A stretch of DNA of 64,000 nt, from assembly GCF_016313185.1 (NCBI RefSeq), contig NZ_CP066218.1:2108001-2172000 (forward strand). The letters are read 5' to 3'. A program made the position numbers and the translations under genes. Under the pieces are notes generated by a model. It saw nothing but the letters and a program-made list of their open reading frames with translations. It was not told where the DNA came from and did not search any database. Source of the DNA: Mycolicibacterium baixiangningiae (GTDB lineage Bacteria > Actinomycetota > Actinomycetes > Mycobacteriales > Mycobacteriaceae). Shown here in pieces: positions 40,155 through 49,332 of the stretch (its first letter is position 1; each line of letters begins with the position of its first letter).

Positions 40155-40192
40155 TCGCCGACGTATCCGGCTGATTGGCTGAGCAATTCGGG

Positions 40193-40207
40193 TACTCTCT
40201 ATAAGTG
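40193..40207 (+). promoter_or_regulatory. Candidate -10 element for a leaderless transcript
   Basis: TACTCT at 40193-40198 fits the mycobacterial TANNNT -10 pattern and ends six bases before the GTG start at 40205, with no ribosome site in between. This is the geometry of leaderless mRNAs, which are common in mycobacteria. Confidence 0.4.
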
Positions 40208-40870
40208 GGGTTATTGCCGAGGGTCGAGCCGGCACACGTGGGGTTGATTCCGGACGGGCTGCGGCGCTGGGCGGACGCCAATGGCACCACTTTGACCGAC
40301 GCCTATCGACGGGGGGCGGAGAAGGTCGTCGAAATTCTTCTCGCGCTGAAACGACACGATGTGCGGACAGTGTCGGTGTACAACTTGAGCCGGGCGAATT
40401 TGGCGCGACGCGGCGACGAATTGGCGGCGGTTTATGCGGCCTCCATTCATTTCTTCAGCACGCTGATTCCCGCTAATTTCGACCCCGCCGTCTGCAGTGT
40501 GAAACTGCACGGCGACCGGACGCTGCTGCCGGCCGATTACCTCGCGGCCGCGGTCGACCTCGAGAAGGCGATGCGCGGCGACGCCTTCCGGATCAACATC
40601 CTCGCCGCGTACGACGCGGGCGACGAACTGCGTGACGCCTGCCGGCGGGCGCAGCGTGAGAGGTGTGACATCACCGCCGCATTCGAGATCGGGGACGTCG
40701 ACCTGGTCATCCGCACTACTCCGGAGCCGTTGCTCAGCGGCTTTCTGCCGCTGCAGTCGCAATACGCCCAACTCGTCTTCCTCACCACACCGCTCAACGA
40801 CCTAGAACCCCGACAGGTCGACGACCTCCTCGCCGAATACTGTCGCTTCCCCCAACGCCGCGGAAGGTGA
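40205..40870 (+). CDS. Divergent cis-prenyltransferase (undecaprenyl diphosphate synthase family)
   Basis: The 221-residue protein aligns by eye with UppS enzymes. HVGLIPDGLRRWA (residues 11-23) corresponds to HVAIIMDGNGRWA. TVSVYNLSRANLARRGDEL corresponds to the FSxENWxR segment. DLVIRTTPEPLLSGFLPLQS corresponds to IRTSGEqRLSnFLLWQ. The catalytic aspartate is kept, but the DGN asparagine is leucine and the RxS arginine is leucine. It may therefore make an unusual prenyl chain or have another role. It lies 50 bp after the PHPT and 4 bp before the mutase-like gene, so it probably supplies or handles the lipid carrier. Confidence 0.75.
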   Translation: MGLLPRVEPAHVGLIPDGLRRWADANGTTLTDAYRRGAEKVVEILLALKRHDVRTVSVYNLSRANLARRGDELAAVYAASIHFFSTLIPANFDPAVCSVKLHGDRTLLPADYLAAAVDLEKAMRGDAFRINILAAYDAGDELRDACRRAQRERCDITAAFEIGDVDLVIRTTPEPLLSGFLPLQSQYAQLVFLTTPLNDLEPRQVDDLLAEYCRFPQRRGR

Positions 40871-40874
40871 CGCG

Positions 40875-42263
40875 GTGTCCACCAGGAGTCCGCTGATCAT
40901 CGGCGCCGGGCCCGCCGGGCTGACCGCGGCACTCGAACTGGTCAACAGGGGAGTGACGCCGCGACTCTACGAGGCGTCGGGAAATGTCGGCGGGTTGGCC
41001 CGCACGCCCTGCGTTGACGGTTGGCGCGTCGACCCCGGGGGACACCGCTTCTTCACGAGAAACCAAGCCGTCCTGGATATCTGGCGATCTCTGCTTCCCG
41101 CCGACCAGTGGGTCGAGGTGCCTCGGCGCTCCGCCATGCTGGTCGACGGGCGCCATGTGCGGTATCCGCTCGTGGGCCGGGATCTGATGACCCAGCTGGG
41201 TTTCGGAAGCGGACTCCGCGGTGTGGCCTCGCTGGCATTGGCGAGAGTACGTCGCGGGATACGACGCGACCCCGATTCTGAAAGCTTCCGGAACTGGGGC
41301 ACAGGGGAATTCGGTCGGCACTGGTACGAGCTGTTCTTCGACGGCTACGTTCGCAAGACCTGGCTGGCGGAACCGGCCGACCTGACCAGTGACTGGGCGA
41401 ACCAGCGGATCCGGCCGATCCGCTGGCGCAAGGCGGAGGAATTCGCCGCGCGCGACGTCTTCCTGTACCCCCGCCGAGGACCCGGTCAACTGTGGGAGGC
41501 CGCCGCCGCGGCATTGGCCCACAACGGGGTGGTCGCGTCGCTGAACTCACCGGTCGTGGCCGTGCGGTCCGACCGTGCCGGGTGGACGGTCGAACTGGAG
41601 AACGGGGACACCGCATCCGGGGATGCGGTGTTCTCCAGCATGCCGCTGCGGGTGCTGGTGAATGCACTGCAACCCACACCGCCCGAACACATCCGGACCG
41701 CGGCTGCCGCCCTCAAACACCGCGCACTGATCACCGTCGGGATTGCGTTCCGCGAACACCTCGAGCTGCCCTACAACTGGGTGTACACCCCGAGCGTGGA
41801 GATGCGGGTGGGCCGCATCCAGAACTACACCAGGTGGTCGGCCGAACTCTCACCCGCGCACTGGCGCGGCACCCACCTTGGCTTGGAGTACTTCACCAAT
41901 TCCGACGGTGACCTGTGGACGGCCGGCGACGAAGCCATGGCCCGGATCGTGCAACAGGATCTTCGCACGCTGGGGGTCGGTGACGTCGCCGTCGAGACGA
42001 TGTCGTTCGTCCGTTCGCAGTTCGCCTATCCCGTCTACGATCCGGCCCGGGAGGCGAGCGTCGCCCTGATTCGGGACTATCTGCGCATCCACCACCCGTC
42101 GATTCGGCCCATGGGGCGCAACGGTATGCACCACTACGACAACCAGGATCACGCGATGTTGAGCGCGATGGGCAGCGTCGCCCGGTACTTCGGTGACGAC
42201 ATCGATCCGTGGCAGGTCAACAAGGACCTGCGGTATCAGGAGTTCGGGCTGCTGAGGATGTGA
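40875..42263 (+). CDS. FAD-dependent NAD(P)-binding oxidoreductase, UDP-galactopyranose mutase-like
   Basis: The 462-residue flavoprotein begins PLIIGAGPAGLTAALELVNRG, the dinucleotide-binding GxGxxG, then YEASGNVGGLARTPCVDGWR and PGGHRFFTRNQAV. The FAD motif near the C terminus is MHHYDNQDHAMLSAMGSVARY. The fold (NAD_binding_8 plus amine-oxidase type) is shared by UDP-galactopyranose mutases, protoporphyrinogen oxidases and flavin enzymes in polysaccharide clusters. The context favours a sugar-related mutase or oxidoreductase. The start is GTG at 40875. Its 3' end overlaps the convergent beta-helix gene by 28 bases. Confidence 0.8.
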   Translation: MSTRSPLIIGAGPAGLTAALELVNRGVTPRLYEASGNVGGLARTPCVDGWRVDPGGHRFFTRNQAVLDIWRSLLPADQWVEVPRRSAMLVDGRHVRYPLVGRDLMTQLGFGSGLRGVASLALARVRRGIRRDPDSESFRNWGTGEFGRHWYELFFDGYVRKTWLAEPADLTSDWANQRIRPIRWRKAEEFAARDVFLYPRRGPGQLWEAAAAALAHNGVVASLNSPVVAVRSDRAGWTVELENGDTASGDAVFSSMPLRVLVNALQPTPPEHIRTAAAALKHRALITVGIAFREHLELPYNWVYTPSVEMRVGRIQNYTRWSAELSPAHWRGTHLGLEYFTNSDGDLWTAGDEAMARIVQQDLRTLGVGDVAVETMSFVRSQFAYPVYDPAREASVALIRDYLRIHHPSIRPMGRNGMHHYDNQDHAMLSAMGSVARYFGDDIDPWQVNKDLRYQEFGLLRM

Positions 42264-44809
42264 GCGGCCGGTGTGGTGTCGCCCAGCAGAGCCGAACGCC
42301 ACTGCGGTGACGCCTCGCCCTGGTGCAGCCAGGTGACGTTGATGTACCAGTTCACTGGACCGTACGGCCCACCCTGGACGAAGATGTCCGAACCGGTGGC
42401 GTCACGTTCGGTGGTGTAGGTCAGGTTCTCGATCCGCACACCGTCGCCGGCGATGTTCTCGGTCGGGTTGCCGCCGCTGAGTTCCACTGCCAAGAACGAT
42501 GATCCGATGTGGTCGTCGATCGTCACCACGATGTTCGCCACGTCGATGTCGTAGACCTGCAGGAACCGCACCCCGTAGCCTCCGCCGGAGCCGCGGCCGG
42601 GCAGATTCGCCGTGATGGTGTCGAACGAGGCGTTCTTCACGCGGAAGAGTTGCACGGCATCGCTGTTGGCCCCGTGCGATTCCACGTTGCCGAACTGCAC
42701 ACCGGCGATGTCCTGGATGAGGATCCGGCCGGGGCCCTCGAGGATCAGATCATCGATCGTCAGATTCGACGACGGCAGGTCGGCGACGCTGTAGTGATCG
42801 CGGATCCGCGACGCGCCGAGGATGTTGATGTTGCTGTCGTGGACCGAGACCAGCCGCACATTGTCGATCACCGAATCCCGCAGTGAGCCGAGCAGTATCC
42901 CGCCGTTGCCACCGCCGAGCGGGCCGACGTTCCCGTCCACCTCGGCGTAGATGTTGCGCAGGGTGAGGCCGGCGAACTTGCTGGTGGTCGTCCACGGTGT
43001 TTCGACGGCGATCGACCAGTTGCTGGAGTTGTGGATCGTGACGTCGGTGATGGTCAGGCCCGAGAAGTCCCACCACATGGAGTCTTCTGTGCCGTCGATG
43101 TTGTTGGTGCCGAGCACGATTCCGGTCTGGGCGCCGGTGATGGTGACATCGGAGATGGTGATGTTTCGCGATGCCAAACTCGTCCAGTCACCGGGACCGG
43201 TGGCCTTCGCGGAGTTGACGTGGAAACCGAAATCCTTGCCCGTCACCGTGACATCGGTGATGGTGATGTCGTAACCGCCCTGAACGCGGAAGCCGTTGGC
43301 CCGGCCGCCGGTCACCGTGATGTTCGAGGCGACCGAGCCGCCGTTGTTCCACTCACCCAGGCCGGGCTGATTGAACGGCCCGTCGGTCGGACCGTACGTC
43401 CACGGCAGTGTGGGGTCGTAGTAGGTGACGAACGCCAGGCCGTCGTCCCCGTTGTTCTGTGCGACGAGCCCGTTCACGGTGACCCGGCGGTTCGAGTTGA
43501 AATGCAATCCGTCGGCCAGTGTGCCGATCGCGGTGAAGTTCGTGACGGTCACATCGGAGGCGCCCATGAAGACCGCTCCGGCCTGCGGTGCGTTCACCAC
43601 GCGGGCGTTGATGAGCGAGACGTTCGACACCGTTCCCGTCGATCCCGTCCAGGTGGGCGGGGGCGGGGTGTTCGACGCCCAGCCGAGCACCGAGATCCCG
43701 TCGCCGAAGCTGCGCGCCGACGGCCTGGTCTTCCACTCGATCCTCGCGTTGAGGAGCGTCACGTTCGACGCGGCGCCCTCGACGCGGATGCCGTGGCTCG
43801 TGCCGTGGCCGTTGGCGCCGAGGTTGTCCATCAGCAACCGGGCGCCGGGCGCGAACTCCACGGTCACGTCGGACAGGCCCTTGAGCAGGACGGCAGCGTT
43901 GCCGGCGGGGTTCTGCTGCGCGAACCGGTAACTGCCCTCGGGGAAGTAGAGGCGCTGGCCGGAGGTCAACGCGGCTTCGGCGGCTTTGATCGCCGCCGAA
44001 TCATCGGTGATGCCGTCGCCGACCGCGCCGTAGTCCTTGACGTTGATGGTCGTGATCGGCGTGGTCGACGACGATGACGACGGTGTGGTCTGCCGGACAG
44101 GCGCGGTGGTGACCGCCGTGCCGAGGAACTGGCGACGCGCCCACGCCAACACGGCCCACATCGCGGGGTTGTCGACCGGGGCGGGCGTCCCGCCGACGCC
44201 GAAGGCGGTCGCCAGTTTCGCGACGACGCCCTGCGGTTGGGCGGGCTTGTCGGCGGCCGCCGGTGCTTCGGGTGTGGCCGGTGCTTCGGCCTCGGGCAGC
44301 GGCGCCGCCGCGGGCAGGTCGTCGGCGGGGGCCTCGACGACGGGATCCTCGTCCTCGACAACATTCACCGGGAGGTCGATCACGACCTCGTCGTCTGCAG
44401 CCGGGACCTCTTCAGCCGGTTCGTCGGATGGTTGTGGGGTGGATACGGGATCGGTGTCATCCGAGCCGTGGTCGACGGTGTCTGCGTCGGCTTCGTCGTC
44501 GGCTTCGTCGTCGGCTTCGTCGTCGGCCGGTTCTGCCGGCGCCTCGACGTCGTCTTCGAGCGCCTCGTCGCCCTCGACCTCGTCCTCGAGCGTCTCGCCG
44601 GCGTCAGCATCGTCGGTCTCGGTGTCGGCGTCCGCGTCCGCGTCGGTCTGATCGGCCGGTCGCGTGTCGGTCGATGCGTCGGCGCCGGCGGATACGCCCG
44701 CTCCCGGGGTGTCGGCCGCGGGCTCCGCTCCCGCGATGCCCGGCGAAAGAAACAGCCCGACGCCGACTGCCAACGCTGCGCCGCTCACGCGGCATGCCTG
44801 ATTACCCAC
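42236..44809 (-). CDS. Secreted right-handed beta-helix protein (pectate lyase_3-like) with acidic repeat region
   Basis: The 857-residue secreted protein has four parts. A signal peptide covers residues 1-30 (RVSGAALAVGVGLFLSPGIAGA). A very acidic low-complexity region follows (about 35-195) with DEADDEADDEAD repeats. Near 215-228 is MWAVLAWARRQFLG, a tryptophan/arginine motif I recall from many large mycobacterial exported proteins. From 256 a beta helix starts with NVKDYGAVGDGITDDSAAI, typical of pectate lyase_3/rhamnogalacturonase-like enzymes, then parallel strand repeats such as NITVTGG and NVSLINARVVN. It may cut, epimerise or bind an extracellular polysaccharide. GTG 44809 follows a strong GGGGGGA site; GTG 44833 is an alternative. 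Confidence 0.82.
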   Translation of the reverse strand: MGNQACRVSGAALAVGVGLFLSPGIAGAEPAADTPGAGVSAGADASTDTRPADQTDADADADTETDDADAGETLEDEVEGDEALEDDVEAPAEPADDEADDEADDEADADTVDHGSDDTDPVSTPQPSDEPAEEVPAADDEVVIDLPVNVVEDEDPVVEAPADDLPAAAPLPEAEAPATPEAPAAADKPAQPQGVVAKLATAFGVGGTPAPVDNPAMWAVLAWARRQFLGTAVTTAPVRQTTPSSSSSTTPITTINVKDYGAVGDGITDDSAAIKAAEAALTSGQRLYFPEGSYRFAQQNPAGNAAVLLKGLSDVTVEFAPGARLLMDNLGANGHGTSHGIRVEGAASNVTLLNARIEWKTRPSARSFGDGISVLGWASNTPPPPTWTGSTGTVSNVSLINARVVNAPQAGAVFMGASDVTVTNFTAIGTLADGLHFNSNRRVTVNGLVAQNNGDDGLAFVTYYDPTLPWTYGPTDGPFNQPGLGEWNNGGSVASNITVTGGRANGFRVQGGYDITITDVTVTGKDFGFHVNSAKATGPGDWTSLASRNITISDVTITGAQTGIVLGTNNIDGTEDSMWWDFSGLTITDVTIHNSSNWSIAVETPWTTTSKFAGLTLRNIYAEVDGNVGPLGGGNGGILLGSLRDSVIDNVRLVSVHDSNINILGASRIRDHYSVADLPSSNLTIDDLILEGPGRILIQDIAGVQFGNVESHGANSDAVQLFRVKNASFDTITANLPGRGSGGGYGVRFLQVYDIDVANIVVTIDDHIGSSFLAVELSGGNPTENIAGDGVRIENLTYTTERDATGSDIFVQGGPYGPVNWYINVTWLHQGEASPQWRSALLGDTTPAAHILSSPNS
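44486..44521 (-). repeat. 12-bp tandem repeat (three units) in the acidic region
   Basis: GTCGGCTTCGTC occurs three times in tandem at 44486, 44498 and 44510 on the plus strand. On the coding strand it encodes DEAD/DEAD units of the acidic spacer. Copy number is likely variable. Confidence 0.9.
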
Positions 44810-44830
44810 GGTTATGTCCCCCCGAATTTT

Positions 44831-44899
44831 CACTCGCGTCAACGAGTGCCGTGGACAGGATATATGCAGAAACGCATATTTGAAATAGCAACTTTCTGC
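44831..44899 (-). promoter_or_regulatory. AT-rich regulatory island with three dyads upstream of the beta-helix gene
   Basis: Three perfect inverted repeats lie in one short stretch. They are CACTCG-CGTCAA-CGAGTG (44831-44848), ATATGC-AGAAAC-GCATAT (44862-44879) and GCAGAAA...TTTCTGC (44866-44872 with 44893-44899). On the minus strand a TATATC/CATATA -10-like element overlaps the second dyad. The first dyad would form a hairpin in the 5' UTR just before the ribosome site. Confidence 0.5.
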
Positions 44900-45084
44900 G
44901 GCGGCAGGAGGTAGACCGGTGGTCGGTCTCTCGCAACCGGGGGTCGCGATCACGGAGGGGGTGACGATCACTGCCGTGTTCTGGCGTTGACCGCGACGTA
45001 ACAGGCCCGCCATGAGGTGTTCCTAGGGTTGGCCGGTCCCGTCCGCGAAATCGATTGCGGACGCAAGCGGGAGAAGGAAGTCCA

Positions 45085-47259
45085 TTGAGCGGAAACTCGG
45101 TCCGACTGCAGGCGATCCACAAGGTCGAGGCGTACGTGCCTCCGGCGATCAGCTTCGACCCCTCCGAGGCGCCCGGTGAGGTGTTCGGTTCCAACGTCTT
45201 CACCAAATCCGTCATGCAGCAGCGGTTGCCGAAGTCGGTCTTCAAGTCGGTGACGGCCACGATCGAGAAGGGGGCCATGCTCGACCCCGCGGTCGCAGAT
45301 TCCGTGGCGTCGGCGATGAAGGATTGGGCGCTGGAGAAGGGTGCTACCCACTACGCGCACGTCTTCTACCCTCTGACGGGATTGACCGCGGAAAAGCACG
45401 ACAGCTTCCTGGAGCCGGTGTCCGACGGCGCGACGTTGGCCGAGTTCGCGGGTAAGACGCTGATCCAGGGTGAGCCGGACGCGTCGAGCTTCCCCAGCGG
45501 CGGTCTGCGCAACACCTTCGAGGCGCGCGGTTACACCGGCTGGGATGTCACCAGCCCCGCCTACATCCTCGAGAACCCCAACGGCAACACGCTGTGCATC
45601 CCCACCGTGTTCGTGTCGATGACCGGTGAGGCTCTCGACCACAAGACGCCGCTGCTGCGCAGCCAGCAAGCCATGGGTGGGCACGCCGAGCGCATTCTGA
45701 AGCTGTTCGGGCACAGCAACTTCGACCACATCGTGTCGTTCTGCGGTCCCGAGCAGGAGTACTTCCTGGTGGACCGGCACTTCTTCCTGGCCCGCCCGGA
45801 CCTGCTCAACGCCGGCCGCACCCTGTTCGGCGCCAAGCCGCCCAAGGGCCAGGAGTTCGACGACCACTACTTCGGCGCGGTGCCCGAGCGGGTGCTCGGC
45901 TTCATGATGGACACCGAGCGTGAGCTGTTCAAACTCGGCATCCCGGCGAAGACCCGGCACAACGAGGTCGCGCCCGGCCAGTTCGAGATCGCCCCGATGT
46001 TCGAACGGGCCAACATCGCCTCAGACCACCAGCAGCTGCTGATGACGACGTTCAAGACCATCGCCAAGAAGCACGGCATGGAGTGCCTGTTCCACGAGAA
46101 GCCCTTCGACGGTGTCAACGGGTCGGGCAAGCACGTGAACTTCTCCCTGGGCAACGCGCAGTTCGGCAGCCTGCTGGTGCCCGGTGACACCCCGCACGAG
46201 AACGCCCAGTTCCTGGTGTTCTGCGCGGCGGTCATCCGCGCCGTGCACAAATACGCCGGCCTGCTGCGCGTTTCGGTGGCCTCGGCGACCAACGACCACC
46301 GACTCGGCGCCAACGAGGCGCCGCCGGCCATCATCTCGATCTTCCTCGGCGACCAGCTCGCCGACGTGTTCGATCAGATCGCCAAGGGTGCCGCGACGTC
46401 GTCGAAAGGCAAGGGCACCATGATGATCGGTGTCGACACCTTGCCTCATCTGCCGACCGACCCGGGCGATCGCAACCGCACCAGCCCGTTCGCGTTCACA
46501 GGCAACCGATTCGAGTTCCGCGCCCCCGGTTCTGGTCAGACGATCGCCGTGCCGATGGTCATGTTGAACACGATCATGGCGGAGTCACTGGACTACATCG
46601 CGACGTCGCTGGAGAAATCCGTCGAGGGCGGCGAGGACTTCGACATGGCCGTGCAGCAGTTGCTCACCGAGATCATCACCGAGCACGGGGCGGTGGTGTT
46701 CAACGGCGACGGTTACTCCGACACCTGGCCGATCGAGGCGGAGTCGCGCGGTCTGGCGAACCTGAAGACGACACTGGACGCCCTGCCCGAGCTGATCAAG
46801 CCGGAGTCGCTGGAGCTGTTCGCGAAGTACAAGGTGTTCAACGACCGCGAGATGCACAGCCGTTACGAGGTCGGGCTCGAGCAGTACGCCCTGACCATTC
46901 AGGTGGAGGCGAAACTGTGTCTCGAGCTCGGCTCGACGGTGATCCTGCCGGCTGCGCTGCGCTACCAGACCGAGGTCGCCCAGAACGTCGCCACGCTCAA
47001 GGCGGCCGGGCTCGAGCCGAGCACCTCACTGCTGGAGGATGTTTCGGCTCCGATCGCAGAACTCGTCAGCGCGCTCGCCGACCTGAAGAAGGGACTGGAG
47101 GACCACGCGGGGTCCAGTGCCCTCGACGAGGCGTCGCATGCACAGAGCCTGCTGCCGGCGATGGCCGCGGTGCGCTCCGCTGCCGACACATTGGAGGGCG
47201 TCGTGGCCGACGACCTGTGGCCGCTGCCGACCTACCAGGAGATGCTCTACATCCTGTGA
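45085..47259 (+). CDS. Glutamine synthetase type III (GSIII)
   Basis: The 724-residue protein is of GSIII length, far longer than GlnA1 (about 478). It has the GSIII N-terminal region [21 protein letters not shown] and then [16 protein letters not shown]. The glutamate/metal site reads [16 protein letters not shown], and [30 protein letters not shown] and [19 protein letters not shown] segments follow. It should make glutamine from glutamate, ammonium and ATP. TTG at 45085 is chosen because AGAAGGAAG lies six bases upstream; an upstream ATG at 45055 has no site. M. tuberculosis lacks a gene of this class here. Confidence 0.9.
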   Translation: MSGNSVRLQAIHKVEAYVPPAISFDPSEAPGEVFGSNVFTKSVMQQRLPKSVFKSVTATIEKGAMLDPAVADSVASAMKDWALEKGATHYAHVFYPLTGLTAEKHDSFLEPVSDGATLAEFAGKTLIQGEPDASSFPSGGLRNTFEARGYTGWDVTSPAYILENPNGNTLCIPTVFVSMTGEALDHKTPLLRSQQAMGGHAERILKLFGHSNFDHIVSFCGPEQEYFLVDRHFFLARPDLLNAGRTLFGAKPPKGQEFDDHYFGAVPERVLGFMMDTERELFKLGIPAKTRHNEVAPGQFEIAPMFERANIASDHQQLLMTTFKTIAKKHGMECLFHEKPFDGVNGSGKHVNFSLGNAQFGSLLVPGDTPHENAQFLVFCAAVIRAVHKYAGLLRVSVASATNDHRLGANEAPPAIISIFLGDQLADVFDQIAKGAATSSKGKGTMMIGVDTLPHLPTDPGDRNRTSPFAFTGNRFEFRAPGSGQTIAVPMVMLNTIMAESLDYIATSLEKSVEGGEDFDMAVQQLLTEIITEHGAVVFNGDGYSDTWPIEAESRGLANLKTTLDALPELIKPESLELFAKYKVFNDREMHSRYEVGLEQYALTIQVEAKLCLELGSTVILPAALRYQTEVAQNVATLKAAGLEPSTSLLEDVSAPIAELVSALADLKKGLEDHAGSSALDEASHAQSLLPAMAAVRSAADTLEGVVADDLWPLPTYQEMLYIL

Positions 47260-47264
47260 GAGAC

Positions 47265-47332
47265 GTCGCCGAGTGTGGGGGGACCCGTCCCCTGAGGCGG
47301 GCACTGGTAACCGCACCCCCACACTCGGCGAT
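47265..47332. terminator. Long perfect inverted repeat after the glutamine synthetase
   Basis: CGCCGAGTGTGGGGG (47267-47281) pairs perfectly with CCCCCACACTCGGCG (47316-47330), and one or two more flanking bases can pair. The 34-nt loop holds a smaller CCCG/CGGG hairpin. It lies between convergent transcripts (GSIII and tRNA-Gly) and has no T run, so it may be a bidirectional terminator of the mycobacterial type or a dispersed repeat. Confidence 0.6.
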
Positions 47333-47487
47333 CTCGCAACGCCGTGCGGATGTCGGCGCTGCCACTCGAGCGTTGCGCACACCAACCGCACGCACGGACG
47401 CGGCGCACTCGCGGGCGCGCAGCGGAGGTACGACCAGCCGCCCGATCTGCCGGGCGACCTGCAAAACGCTCTCATCAGGGCTAATCG

Positions 47488-47561
47488 TGGAGCGGGCGAC
47501 GGGAATCGAACCCGCGTAGCTAGTTTGGAAGACTAGGGCTCTACCATTGAGCTACGCCCGC
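47488..47561 (-). tRNA. tRNA-Gly (anticodon TCC), CCA encoded
   Basis: From 47561 the minus strand reads GCGGGCGTAGCTCAATGGTA. The acceptor GCGGGCG pairs with CGCCCGC at 47498-47492. The anticodon loop CTTCCAA gives TCC. The T arm is GGGTTCGATTCCC. CCA is encoded at 47490-47488. Confidence 0.95.
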
Positions 47562-47700
47562 ACGGTGCGCAGTGGATCGTACCGGCGCGCACCGGGTCAA
47601 TGCCAATTGGCTGCCTCGCGCGCGGCCGCCCTGTGCGGAAGACGTAGTATCTCCCGTGGTCAGCGCCACGCGTCAGCGCGCGGCGAGGACCGCGATGGCG

Positions 47701-47774
47701 CGGGGTGTAGCGCAGCTTGGTAGCGCATCCGCTTTGGGAGCGGAAGGCCGCAGGTTCAAATCCTGTCACCCCGA
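47701..47774 (+). tRNA. tRNA-Pro (anticodon TGG)
   Basis: The acceptor CGGGGTG pairs with CACCCCG (47767-47773) and the discriminator is A. The anticodon stem-loop CCGC-TTTGGGA-GCGG gives TGG. The T arm contains GGTTCAAATCC. The 3' CCA is not encoded. Confidence 0.95.
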
Positions 47775-47838
47775 CAACCAGCACCGATACAACCCGCAAC
47801 GATATGAATCAGTACCCAGACATGAGGAGAGAACCGCA

Positions 47839-49257
47839 GTGAAGAGCACCGTCGAGAAGTTGAGCCCCACCCGGGTGCGCATCAACGTGGAGGTGCCCTT
47901 CACAGAACTCGAACCGGACTTCGACCGGGCGTTCAGCGAGCTCGCCAAGCAGATTCGACTGCCCGGATTCCGGCCCGGTAAGGCGCCGCGCAAGTTGCTC
48001 GAGGCCCGCGTCGGCCGCGAGGCCATGCTCGACCAGGTGGTCGGGGAGGCCGTTCCGGGTCGCTACACCGAGGCGGTCACGACCCAGGCCGTGCAGCCGC
48101 TGGGCCAGCCCGAGATCGAGATCACCAAGAAGGAGTACGGCGAGGACCTCGTGTTCACCGCCGAGGTCGACGTCCGTCCCGAGATCACGCTGCCGGACCT
48201 CGCCGCGTTGACCATCACCGTCGACCCGATCGAGGTCGCCGACGACGAGGTCGACGCCGAACTGGAATCGCTGCGCGCCCGCTTCGGGACACTGACCGGT
48301 GTCGACCGCCCCGCGAAGGACGGCGACTTCGTCTCGATCGACCTGTCGGCCACCGTCGACGGGCAGGACGTCCCTGAGGCCAAGACCGAAGGCCTGTCCC
48401 ACGAGGTCGGCTCCGGCCAGTTGATCGAGGGTCTCGACGACGCGATCATCGGCCTGTCCGAAGGTGAGAGCAAGGAGTTCACCACCACGCTGGCCGCCGG
48501 TGAGCACGCCGGCAAAGAAGCACAGGTCACCGTCACGGTGAAGTCCATCAAGGAACGCGAACTGCCCGAGCCGGACGACGAATTCGCCCAGCTCGCCAGT
48601 GAATTCGACACCATCGACGAGCTCAGGGAGAGCCTGGTCGAGCAGGTCCGTCGGGTGAAGCGCGTGCAGCAGGCCGAGCAGATCCGCGACAAGGCGCTGG
48701 AGCTGCTGCTCGAGCAGACCGAGGTGCCGCTGCCGGAGAAGATCGTCCAGGCTCAGATCGACGACACGGTGCACAACGCGATCCACGGCCTCGATCACGA
48801 TGAGGACCGCTTCGCCGAGCAGCTGGCCGAGCAGGGCAGCAGCCGTGAGGAGTTCGACGCCGACACGCGCACCGAAGCGGAGAAGGCCGTCAAGACCCAG
48901 CTCCTGATGGACGCGCTCGCCGATCAGCTCGAGGTCCAGGTCGGCCAGGGCGATCTCACCGAGCGACTGGTCCTGATGTCGCGGCAGTACGGCATCGAGC
49001 CGCAGCAGCTGCTGCAGGTCCTGCAGCAGAACAACCAGCTGCCCGCGATGTTCGCCGATGTGCGGCGCGGCCTGACCATCGCGGCCGTCGTACACGGCGC
49101 CAACGTCAAGGACACCGACGGCAACGAGGTCGACACCACCGAGTTCTTCGGCCCCTCGGGCGGCGCCCCGGCCGAGGGCGAAGAGGCCACGGAGTCCGAC
49201 GAGAGCGACTCCGACGAGACTGACTCCGACGAGACCGAAACCGACGAGGCCAAGTGA
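47839..49257 (+). CDS. tig: Trigger factor
   Basis: The 472-residue chaperone has an N-terminal ribosome-binding domain with [19 protein letters not shown], the signature loop (GFRxGKxP). A PPIase domain spans about 155-245 ([18 protein letters not shown]), then the helical substrate-binding domain. The C terminus is a long acidic tail of SDE/TDE repeats. It binds nascent chains at the ribosome exit. The GTG at 47839 follows GAGGAGAG by seven bases. It is followed by the clpP operon, as in M. tuberculosis. Confidence 0.95.
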   Translation: MKSTVEKLSPTRVRINVEVPFTELEPDFDRAFSELAKQIRLPGFRPGKAPRKLLEARVGREAMLDQVVGEAVPGRYTEAVTTQAVQPLGQPEIEITKKEYGEDLVFTAEVDVRPEITLPDLAALTITVDPIEVADDEVDAELESLRARFGTLTGVDRPAKDGDFVSIDLSATVDGQDVPEAKTEGLSHEVGSGQLIEGLDDAIIGLSEGESKEFTTTLAAGEHAGKEAQVTVTVKSIKERELPEPDDEFAQLASEFDTIDELRESLVEQVRRVKRVQQAEQIRDKALELLLEQTEVPLPEKIVQAQIDDTVHNAIHGLDHDEDRFAEQLAEQGSSREEFDADTRTEAEKAVKTQLLMDALADQLEVQVGQGDLTERLVLMSRQYGIEPQQLLQVLQQNNQLPAMFADVRRGLTIAAVVHGANVKDTDGNEVDTTEFFGPSGGAPAEGEEATESDESDSDETDSDETETDEAK

Positions 49258-49268
49258 CGCTGTGAGCG
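49258..49268 (+). promoter_or_regulatory. Candidate ClgR box upstream of clpP1
   Basis: CGCTGTGAGCG matches ten of eleven positions of the actinobacterial ClgR core CGCYNANRGCG (T replaces A). It starts at the base after the tig stop, 135 bp before clpP1. ClgR activates clpP1P2 in mycobacteria and corynebacteria. A TAGTGT -10-like element follows near 49310. Confidence 0.5.
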
Positions 49269-49332
49269 AAAGCGCGCCCGTCAGGGAGTGCACGCTCACG
49301 CAGGTTGGTTAGTGTCGGTACGAAGACCACAT

